Shown one piece after another: positions 1 through 8,597 of a stretch of 20,838 nt of DNA. A program made the translations under genes and the position numbers. Source of the DNA: Catenaria anguillulae PL171 (Eukaryota > Blastocladiomycota > Blastocladiomycetes > Blastocladiales > Catenariaceae); NCBI GenBank assembly GCA_002102555.1, contig MCFL01000365.1:1-20838 (forward strand). Reading direction: 5' to 3'. The notes below the pieces were generated by a model. That model saw nothing but the letters and a program-made list of their open reading frames with translations, was not told the DNA's origin and made no database searches. The number at the start of each line of letters is the position of its first letter. Position 1 is the stretch's first letter.

Positions 1-300
1 CACGCTCTCTCGCTCTCGAGTTCCACTGCCATGCAACGCATCAACCCAATCTCATGTTGACCATCGCACGCCAACAATGTCACCGGCTGCGGCTGTCCAT
101 CACACAGCCGCCCGCCCCCCGCCGTGCTCCCACCAAAGCCCTTCATTCTGCCCCAACCGAATCAGCGGCAACAGCACAATGTCATGCAAACCACCTCGCC
201 AGTCGCAGGTAGCCCACTGGCGGACGAGCTGGGCCGCTCTGCCCGCCCGCCGTCGTTTGCTTGCTTGTTGCCGCCACTGTAGATGCTGCCGTCTGTGCTG
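1..300. repeat. Left copy of a diverged direct repeat (partner at 2436-2750)
   Basis: This stretch matches 2436-2750 in the same orientation. Shared landmarks in the same order are CTCTCGCTCTCGA, CATGTTGACC, CACCGGCTGC, CCCTTCATTC, CAACAGCACAATGTCATGC and CCACCTCGCC. The copies differ by many substitutions and small indels, and similarity fades beyond about 300. The left copy may begin before the window. The pair brackets a retrotransposon fossil, so it could be an old LTR pair, but I see no clean TG...CA ends. Reading frames here are not convincing genes. Confidence 0.75.
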
Positions 301-479
301 CCCTTTCCGCACTCTAATCCGCTGTTGCAACCTTCACCCACTGTTCTCGCCCAGTCCCGATCTGATCGCGTATGAGGTGCCACGGCAACCAAACCTTCAC
401 TCGAGCGCCGCATGCTTGTACGAGCCTGGCAGACATGCCATGAATAGCGGTGGATCCGCCTTGAATTTCTGCACTTCTT

Positions 480-1800
480 CCGTCGTCTTCCAGCCTGGAC
501 TGAATTCATGCATTCACCCAGCTTGTCGCCTGCCAGGCCCTGCCTGGAGTGGCAGGCTGCGCAGTCGGTCGCCGCCATCCACCATGACCACGGCACCGAG
601 TTCATGAAAAATAGTTTCGACCATTGGATTGGTGCCCACCACATTGCCGGCACTACGACCACGCCGGTCCACCATGAGTCCGCAGGCAGGGTGGAACGCC
701 TCATGCGCTGGATCGTCAATCACTTCCAATCTCCATGTATGGTGCCTGTCTCCCGTTAACGAAACCAGCGCAAGCACAACTCGCAACTTCGGGTGCCTAG
801 CCCATGTCCTTGACCTCTGCAGCGACGATGTGTTTGTCGCCTTTCCGCTCCTCGGACGCATTTTCAATCTGTTGAAAAAGGCATTCCGCTCAAACTTGGT
901 CAAGACCCAGTACTGTCTGTTCCTCGCCCAAGATGCACGTCAGGTTCTCATGCCACCTTTCATGAACAAGACCCGCTGGGATTCCTCTTACATCATGGTA
1001 CGCTCCCTTTTACGCATCTCAATACCACTGAAACTTGTATCCAACATGGCAATACAATTGTTCTACTCCATTTAACTCAGCCTCATATGCATCCCATCAC
1101 ACGCAGCCGCCGGGCCCACACCATGAGCAATGGGCTCAACGTACCAGCACCGTGTACCATGCTCCGAATCGCGCTGGCTGGCCCGACTACTTCGCCGCCG
1201 TCGGTGGATCCACCCCAGCCGGGTGCGAGACGAGACGTTGTCAAGCTCGTCCTATTTGACACGTACCATGTACCGACACACGTGGTGCGACACACGTGGT
1301 GCATCGCAGTCCGACTGTGGTCAAGCTCATTGCACTTGAGTGGCCAACAATCGAAGATTGGCACGACACGCACTCGATCGTGGTGACGACGCTCTACAGA
1401 CGCCGGTTCGACTCGGCCATGCTCACCTTCCTATTGTCCGATGGTGGGGCATCGAATACCGAGGCGTTGTTTACGAATGCACCGTGACGATGATGGGACT
1501 ACGCATCAACCCTTGGGTAGCATACACCATTCTGCAAGAAATCAAGAAGAAGATCAAGGCGATCCCCGGCGTGACCGGCTGCTTCATTTTCGTCGACGAC
1601 ATTCTTGTCACCACCGACACCGAAGACCAGACGACCCAGAAGAACATCCACGCGGCCGTGCTCAAGATTTTACAAGACCATGGCTACGTCATCAACACCG
1701 GCAAGTCCGACAAGGAGTACACCTACAACAGGGTCGCGTCTTTCCTTCGATTCTCGGCACCAATGGCACCATGGCGACACTGTTGCGAACTTCCCTCGTT
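480..1800 (+). mobile_element. Old LTR-retrotransposon fossil (integrase and reverse transcriptase remnants)
   Basis: Two pol-type remnants are recognisable. At about 540-740 there is an integrase-core signature: an HDHGTEF-type acidic motif followed by TTTTP, then ES.GRVER, as in retroviral-type integrases. A GCLAH motif follows near 790. At about 1455-1720 there is a reverse-transcriptase palm with a YEC...MMGL stretch and the catalytic FVDDILV box, then a K(S)-type tail like that of Ty3/gypsy RTs. On this strand the integrase piece lies before the RT piece, which is the Ty1/copia order, although the RT looks Ty3-like. The element is broken, with many breaks, and is clearly much older than the Ty3 element further right. 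Family placement is uncertain, and two unrelated fragments side by side cannot be excluded. Confidence 0.7.
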
Positions 1801-2435
1801 TCGCCCTGCCAATCCCAGCCTCCTCTAAGTCCTCGCCACATCCCCAACCCGTTCAGCTCGCCCCTCTTGCGACCATTCCCGTCACTCCCTCACCCAATGT
1901 ACATAACGCGCCCTGCATTAAATCCAGTTAGAACCAAAACATAAAAGTTGTCCAATCTACAAAATTTTGGCATGAATAGAAAGCTCTGAATGAGTAGAAT
2001 ACGGTAACCTATTTTTCATTTACAGTTACGTGAATTCAGAGGCCATAACTGGAAAGGAAAGGATCGAGTTTGACCGGGCATCGCACGCTCACCAGCCTCG
2101 TTGACTGCACTGAACACAACTGAGCTCGTCGAGCACAGCTTCTCACTGAAGCTTGCCCAGCGCATGCTCAAGAGCAAATGTTGCTGGCTTGAATGTCCGA
2201 CTGCCACCCATATGTCGTAGTACCTATGACCGCATCCAATGAAACAAAAAGCATCAATGGCCGCAATGTGACCCCTGCTCATTCGACAACACCGCCTTTG
2301 CTCATCCACCAATTCTCTCACGGTCGTCATCAAGTCAAGTTGTCACAATGTCCGCCAGATCACTCCCCTTGCCGCTCGCCGTCAAGCACTTACATTGACC
2401 CAGCAGCCTTGGCGCAACCGGCATCGCAATCGCTC
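1801..2435. other. Gene-poor spacer, partly AT-rich
   Basis: No convincing coding region or RNA gene is visible. Bases 1920-2040 are clearly more AT-rich than the surroundings. The rest could be decayed distal retroelement sequence, but I found no recognisable motif. Confidence 0.5.
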
Positions 2436-2750
2436 ACACGGGCTCTCGCTCTCGACCTCGAGTTCCGCTGCCATGTAACACAACAACCCAACCTCATGTT
2501 GACCTTCGCATGCCAGCAATGACACCGGCTGCTGCTGTCCATCAACCAGCCGCCCGCCTGCCGTTGCCCACCGTGCTCCAATCAACGCCCTTCATTCGGC
2601 CCCGCCGAATCAACAGCAACAGCACAATGTCATGCGAACCACCTCGCCAACGGCAGCCCACCCGCGACCTGCCTGGGCAACTCTGACTGCCCACTAGCGC
2701 TTGCTTGCCTGCCGCGCCGCACTGCAAGCGCTGTCGCCCGTGCCGCCCCT
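2436..2750. repeat. Right copy of a diverged direct repeat (partner at 1-300)
   Basis: This is a same-orientation partner of the first 300 bases, with the same ordered landmarks and scattered mismatches. Together the two copies bracket the 0.5-1.8 kb retroelement fossil. From 2750 to about 2950 I see nothing further. Confidence 0.75.
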
Positions 2751-2949
2751 AGCTCTAGGCTTGCTCACAATCATTCGATGTTTGTGTTCTGATCTGCTTG
2801 CATCATCATGTGGACAAGCAGCCTCGTGCCTGCCGCCACTCATGCACCCAACCGCCGTGTGCCAGTATCAGCCGAGAACTACGTGATCCACGCCCACGGT
2901 CGCACCCACTCAGTAGCCTACGACCACACCGCCACACGTGCCATCTGCA

Positions 2950-3345
2950 GTCAACCCATGTAACTCATGCCGTCCATGCGATTTTCCGACACGACTCCAT
3001 GCAATGCGACCCGCTGCATGCTCCCATGCCGTCCGTTTGCCTGCCCGACCTGTCCAACATGCCCAACATATCGAACGGACCCATGTTGGTCCTACCATCT
3101 TGCTATTTCACTTTTCACCCACTTGACTTTGATCATGATTCTGTGCCGCATCTCGACGGATCATATGCCTTCTCGCTTTCTTGCATCTTTTGACACCTGC
3201 CATGACCCGATCGGACGACTTTTGTGTTTTGCGTCAGGTACCCAACCCATTATCTCGGCCAATTCTATTGCTACGCTCACGCCATGAGTACCATCGGATC
3301 CGCCGCGTTTTTCTGCACCACCTTCACCGTTTGCCGGCCTTGTTC
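2950..3345. repeat. Internal copy of the telomere-adjacent repeat
   Basis: The block aligns in the same orientation with 20345-20626, the DNA that touches the telomere. Shared segments include CATGCAATGCGACCCG, CCTGTCCAACATGCC, CACCCACTTGACTTT, GATTCTGTGCCGCATCTCGA, TTGCATCTTTTGA, CCTGCCATGACCC and TTTTTCTGCACCACCT. This copy carries about 83 extra bases between two ATCGGA occurrences (3210 and 3293) that are absent from the distal copy. Identity ends after CCTTGTT near 3345. The open frames across this block follow the repeat and are not credible genes. Confidence 0.85.
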
Positions 3346-3640
3346 GCCTGCATTTTTGCCGCCTCTTTGCCATTTCCCGATTGTTCGATCGCGTGACCCT
3401 CCAATTATCTCACCCAATACCCGATTGCCAAGCCCCGCATACCATTGGACTCGCCGTACTTTATTCTACCAGACCCCATGGTTTGCCTCGATTTGCTTTT
3501 GCATTGCTGCCGTCCCACACGTTTCGCGTTTCCGTTTATTTTTTCCCAATCGCGCGTCCACTCGCGGCCCTCAATCAATTCACACGCTACATTCACGCCC
3601 AACATACCATTGGAACCGCGCTGTTTTTCTGCACCATCCT
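3241..3640. repeat. Degenerate tandem repeat, about 155 bp per unit, three units
   Basis: A landmark of the form TACCATYGGA followed by CGC and then TTTTTCTGCACCA recurs near 3289, 3441 and 3602, at spacings of about 152 and 161 bases. The DNA before each landmark also resembles its counterparts: CAATTATCTC-type and CACGC-type segments lie ahead of each one. The units are well diverged. Just after the third lies a perfectly adjacent 21-bp duplication (3640-3660 and 3661-3681, one mismatch). A 220-codon open frame spans these units but follows the repeat and resembles no protein I know. Confidence 0.6.
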
Positions 3641-3965
3641 ATGCTGTTGGATACGTCATTTATGCTGTTGGAGACGTCATTGATGTGTGCCGCTGCTATC
3701 TTATGTCGCTTGCCCGCTCATCGCTTGCCCAACTCGATCCGCATGGCATGGATTTGGCGAGTGGCGACTGCTGCTTTCAACGTATTCTGTCTCATTGTAC
3801 CCGGCTGCTGTCGATTTGCACTCAAAATTGCGAATCGCATGGATCGATCGATGGATTGTGAGCCGTGTGTTGCGATTGGTGGTTGATGGATGGCATGAGC
3901 GCATTGTACGGGTCGAGAACGGGGGTTTGCATTAATACATGACTCGCTCTTTTGACATTTGCAAC

Positions 3966-4264
3966 GGCGGGTGGTCTGCTCATTTGTTCTACCTATTGAT
4001 TCTGCTGGGTCTGCGACCAAGGAGTGCTCAAAGGTGAGTACTTGGTAAAAGACGGGACGGGAACAGGCAGAAAGAGCAAAAAATGAGGTGGAGGGTCAAA
4101 CACAATGGTCGCGTGTGCTGACGCCCAGCTCCAACTGCTCGATCAGCGGCCTGTGTTACGGCGAGTGGTCTGCTCGTTGGGTCTACCTTGTGTCACCGTT
4201 GTGTCTGCGGCCAAGGAGTGCTCAAGGGTGAGTACTTGGTCAAAGACGGGACGGAAACAGGCAG
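3966..4264. repeat. Two adjacent units of a 194-bp repeat
   Basis: A unit beginning near GGTGGTCTGCTC and running through CCAAGGAGTGCTCAA, GGTGAGTACTTGG, GACGGGACGG and AACAGGCAG starts at about 3966 and again at about 4158. Their cores, 4011-4070 and 4205-4264, are 194 bases apart. The first unit continues with AAAGAGCAAAAAATGAGGTGG. The second is interrupted at 4264 by the segment that follows. Each core contains GGTGAGTA, a good match to a 5' splice site on the plus strand, but I see no matching exon. Confidence 0.85.
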
Positions 4265-4562
4265 CTTTATTGGTCATGCACGAACAAAGACAAATGGCGA
4301 CTAGCATGACTCGAGGGAACGAAAGACAAATACGAAACGGAAGGCACTTAGCCGACAAGGAGAATAACAAAAGGGGAATTGCGAGAGAACGAGCAGTTGA
4401 CAAATACGAAGGACAAGGTGTGGGAGGGCACAGCGACACAGCAACTACGAGACATGAGGGAACGAGTGGCATTTTGGGGGGAAAAGACAATGAGAGGCGG
4501 GGACATGGCAAGAGCAGAGGAAGGCGAGGAGACGCAAAGGAGGAGATCAACAATCAACAAAC
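4265..4562. other. Purine-rich 298-bp segment between perfect 60-bp direct repeats
   Basis: The segment replaces the expected continuation of the 194-bp repeat and lies between two identical 60-bp copies of the repeat core (4205-4264 and 4563-4622). The plus strand is visibly purine-rich and poor in T. It carries small internal repeats: GACAAATACGAA occurs twice, about 74 bases apart, and GAGGGAACGA occurs twice. No terminal inverted repeats, tail or known motif are visible. An open frame crosses it, but the residues are low-complexity charged and I do not call it a gene. Confidence 0.6.
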
Positions 4563-4720
4563 CTGCGGCCAAGGAGTGCTCAAGGGTGAGTACTTGGTCA
4601 AAGACGGGACGGAAACAGGCAGAAAGAGCAAAAATGAGGTGGGGGGTCAAATGCAGAGGTCGTGGTTGCCAACTCCCGTGCTCTAACAGCCTGATCGACG
4701 GCCCGTGCTTGGATCGCGTT
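4563..4720. repeat. Third unit of the 194-bp repeat
   Basis: The core 4563-4622 is identical over 60 bases to 4205-4264. It continues into AAAGAGCAAAAATGAGGTGG and the GTGCT...GATCGACGGCCCGTG tail, which matches the first unit (4071-4150) with more divergence. The unit lies just past the 3' end of the minus-strand Ty3 element and may belong to its terminal region, but no matching copy was seen at the other end of that element. Confidence 0.75.
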
Positions 4721-4807
4721 GCACTCCTTGGTTCGCGAATGGACCGACCTTGGGCTTGCTCGCGCCGCATCCACGAAAACACCTCATTGTGGCGACGCTC
4801 CGTCACA

Positions 4808-4819
4808 CCATCCCCTTCC
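4808..4819 (-). promoter_or_regulatory. Possible polypurine tract of the Ty3 element
   Basis: Read on the minus strand, this stretch is a short run of G and A (GGGGAAGGGGA) lying a few bases beyond the end of the integrase frame and followed directly by TGG. That is where Ty3/gypsy elements prime plus-strand DNA synthesis, next to a 3' LTR that starts with TG. The call rests only on position and composition. Confidence 0.35.
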
Positions 4820-4835
4820 CCGTTCTTGAGCTCGC

Positions 4836-7800
4836 TCAACCTTGGGAGCGCTCGAGCACGCCTCGCCAGACGCGGGCATTCGAGCGCAGGCCGGCTGCCG
4901 CGGCCCGTGGGTTGTACCGCCGCTTGTGGATGACCTGCTTGAGCAGGGCCTGCGAGGCGCGAAAGGCAAGGACGCGGGTCTTGGCGGTCGGGGCGAGATA
5001 CTTGCGCAGCAGGCGGCGGTGGTAGGTGCCGGCATAGCGACCAGTCGTTGGGTCGCCGAGCCGGTAGACCGGGAGCGCGTGGCGGCCGCGTGAGACGACT
5101 TGACGCATCACGACGAATGGCCCGAGGAATGGCGCCTGCAGTTTGCCCGTCCGAGGGTCATGTCGAGGGTCCCGACGTAGCACGAGGTCGCCTGTGAGCA
5201 ATGGGCGTGGCTGGACAGCTTTGTTGAACCGCTCTCGCCTTCTTGCCCGCGCGACGGTGATCTCGGCATGCACATCCCGCCGGATCCAACCTAACTCCTT
5301 GATGGCCGACTCCCTATCCACGCAATCCACCCACGGCTGATTTGCCTCCACGGACAACCGCGGCTCACGACCGTAAAGCAAGAAGAACGGCGAGCGCTTG
5401 GTCGTTTCGCGCGGGGATACCCGATCCGCCCAAACCGCCTCCGGCAGGACATCCACCCACGGGCGACCGCGCACCTCGACCAACTTGGCCAACGCCCGAA
5501 GCAGTGTGGCATGGCCACGTTCCACGACCGCGTTACCCTGGGGGTTGTACGCGGTCGTACGATGCATTCGGCTTCCACGTGCCTGGACGAACGCCTCGAC
5601 GGACTCGTCGCCGCACTGGTTGTCGGCAATGATGCGTGCTGGCGGACCAAACCGGCGGAAGATGGTGCGGTCGAGGAAGGACTTGACGTGCGACGAATCG
5701 GTTGATGGGACCACCTCGGCCTCGACCCATCCCGAAAAGTGGCAGCGGGCCGCGAGCAGATACTTACCAGCGACCGAAGATTCAACGGCGACATGGTCCA
5801 GGCCGATTTCTTCCATGGGTGCAAGCGGGACGGGGCGCCCAGCGAGTTGCACGGCCTGTTGCTGCCGAGAGTGGCGCTGGCAAGGGTCGCACATGGCAAT
5901 CGTGGTCTTGACGTCGCGGTACTGGTGGTGCCAAAAGTACCTGGAGCGGACGGCGGACAAAGTTGGCGCCAGGCCGCGGTGGCCGAGCTCGTCATGGACC
6001 GCCTGGATGATGCGGCGTTGGGCCCGCACGCAATCAACGACTAGTCTTGGGATTGACCCGTCCTCGTACTTGTACAGGTAGCCCGCGACCAGGAGGTACC
6101 GGTGCGCCTCCTGAGCGACCTCGGCGCCATGGGCCAACCCCGGGTTGAGCAGCACCTGCTTGAGGGCGGCATGGCGGGCGTTGAGCAGCTGGGCTCCGCC
6201 ACCCATGACCTCGGTTGCGGCCACGGAGCCGTCGACAGTATTGACCACCATCCAATCATCCGACCCTACCGCCAAGCACAACCCGTCCAACTTGCTCTCG
6301 ACGAACTGGTCCACGCACTGCTCATCCTCGGTCACCTGCGCTCCTGCCCGGAACAATCGACTCCATTCGAGACAAGCATCGGCGGTCGGGTTTCGTTCGC
6401 GCGGCAATACTCGACGCGAGTGGTGTAGCAGCGGATGGTGACGACCCAGCGCAGCAAAGTGGCATCGGGGGCGGACTCGGCGTTGCGGACCATACCGACG
6501 GCGGCACGGGAGTCGGAGAAGAGCGTGAAGTCGCGCTCGAAAAGGTACGGGTGCAGTCGCTTGACACCAACGACCATGGCGAGCAGCTCGCGCTTGGCGG
6601 CGTGGTAGTTGCGCTGGGCGGCGTTGAGCACGACGGATTCATAGCGGACAGGGTGGAGCTCGCCGTGTCCTTGACCATCAGGGCCGCGCCAACTCCAAAT
6701 CGGAAGCATCCGTGTACAGGTGCAGATCGGCAGTCCCGCATCCAGTGACCGCAGCGGCTCGAGACCGCCACCTGCTCCCGCACCAACTGATACGCCTCCT
6801 CGGCGCCACTTGTCCAAGCTACCCGGTCATTGGGGCGAGGGGCCGTCGACAGGCCTCGGGTGAGCGCAAGTAGCGGGTCGAGAATCGTGCTGAGGCCAGG
6901 GATGTACATGCGCACTTGCGAAGCGAGAGCAAGGAAGCCGCGCAGCTCGCGGAACCGCAGTGGGCGGTCCCACGCCAGGATCTTGTCCACGAGCTTGTTG
7001 GACGGGCGGCGGCCGTACGAGTCGACGAGCGACCCAAGCACCTCTGCTTGCGGAATTGCGATAAACATCTTGTCAACCGAAATGGTGAGGCCAGAGTCGA
7101 GAATTAGGGCTAGGACGCGCTCCAAAGACTGCAAGTGTTCGCGAACAAATTGCCGCAAACCATCGGGCCCAACTGTCTCATCACGAATCCTCGATGGACC
7201 GTAAACGTAGACATCGTCCAAATACGACTCGGCGCATTCGCCGCGTACGGGTGCTAGGATCCGAGCCATGATGCGGTCGTACGCGGCCACCGAGTTGGCC
7301 CACCCTTGCGGTAATCGCGTCATCCGTAGCAACCCCAGCGGTGTCCAAAGCGCGGTCAAGTCGCGGAAGCTACATGTATTGGCACTTGGTCATAGCCGCT
7401 GCGCATGTCGAGGGTCGTGTACAGCGGGAATCCGGCCAGCCGCTCGATGAGGTGGTCCATGACAGGCGGGACATTCGCGTCGCGCAGCGTGACAGCATTC
7501 AACGGGCGCACATCTTGGATGAAGCGCCAGCCACCTGATGCTTTTTTGACCAAGAACCACCGCGACGAGTACGGGCCCTGAGACCATTCGAGCACGCCTT
7601 GTTCCAGCCGCTTCTTGAGGATGGCGATCGCGGCATCGTACTCGACTCGACCAAGCTTGCCTTGCCGCAGCTGCCAGGGCTGGTGTTCGGTTGTACGGAT
7701 CACAACAGGTAGCTCAACATGGGCTTGAGCAGGCCAAGATGCGAGTCGTTGAAGGCAAGCGCACGGTCGTACTTGGACAACGTGTCGAGGAACGCACGGC

Positions 7801-7915
7801 GTTCTTCTGGGCGCAAGGTTTTTCCAATGTGGATGAGTTCTTCGAGCTCAGGAGTGAGGCGAGGTACGGATGGCTCTTCAGTCGGCAATCTCGGCGGTAA
7901 TCGTGTTTGGCGCAC
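4836..7915 (-). pseudogene. pol: Ty3/gypsy pol region: reverse transcriptase, RNase H, integrase (broken)
   Basis: Right to left on the minus strand, the region opens with a leader that contains the FNDSHLGL motif usual just before a Ty3 RT. It then shows RT motifs (a QGPYSSRWFLVKK-type block, LDMRSGYDQVP, a YLDD catalytic box near 7200), the RFRELRGFLA connection, and RNase H near 6.8-6.35 kb with a FSDSRAAV motif. Integrase follows at about 6.4-4.84 kb with an HHCC zinc-binding head (H...H, CDPC), catalytic-core acidic motifs (LDHV, IIADN, PQGNAVVERGH) and a C-terminal GPFVV module. Together these copy the RNA genome and insert the DNA. The region is broken, with a few breaks. The stretch between this region and the gag-protease frame, roughly 7.9-8.6 kb, has no domain I recognise but shows small repeats. 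Confidence 0.88.
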
Positions 7916-8597
7916 GTGGGCGGCGCCATCGGGCTGCTTTGTTAACCGACCAAATCTTGTCTTGAACCCGCTTGTACACAGTTGAGCACGACATCTCTTG
8001 GAGCACGTCGACGAGCGCGGCGTATTCGGCGCTCAGTCCTCAGGCTTGGACGGGCCAAACACGCAGTTGGCCTGAACACTTGGAGCGACTTTCGGCTCTT
8101 GTTCACGGCGGCGGGACCGCCGTCCCTTTCCCCCTCCGCTGTTCTTGGGTCGTCCAACACGACCAGCGAGTAAATCTCGACATTGTCTGGATCTTGAGTA
8201 AATCATGCACGACCTTGTCTTCTTCGGCCGAAACCGAGTTCACCCACGACTCAAATGAGGGCAAATCTTGCGGCAAGAGCGAGCAATATATTCATCGCTG
8301 GCACAAGGCGCAGCGAGACTCGGAGCAACACATTCCTCACCGGCCAATGGCACAGCGAGACTTGGGACACACACACAACATTCGCCGGCTTCATGCTCAG
8401 CGAGTACTGACTCATCAACCCACACAGACACTTGCTTGACACATCATCGCCGGAAACACACTCGGCGAGACTTGTTCGCCCGGCTCCATCGCTGGCCACT
8501 GGCTCGGCAAGAGCGTCGGGCGCGGCCGCGGCCTCCAGACACGCATCCTGACTTGCGTCAGTTGGAGCTGGCAGGCCCACGGCGACCGTGGGCCTCA

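Noticed and set aside
77-607. A 176-codon plus-strand frame at the left edge
   Set aside because: Its first half lies in the direct repeat, its composition is Pro/Ser/Cys-rich, and it shows no motif. Opposing frames are of similar length.
3224-3886. A 220-codon plus-strand frame
   Set aside because: It lies over degenerate tandem repeats, has no recognisable domain, and overlaps equally long frames in other registers.
4105-4933. Overlapping plus-strand frames of 180-190 codons
   Set aside because: They run through the 194-bp repeats and the purine-rich segment. Their residues are low-complexity and follow the nucleotide bias.
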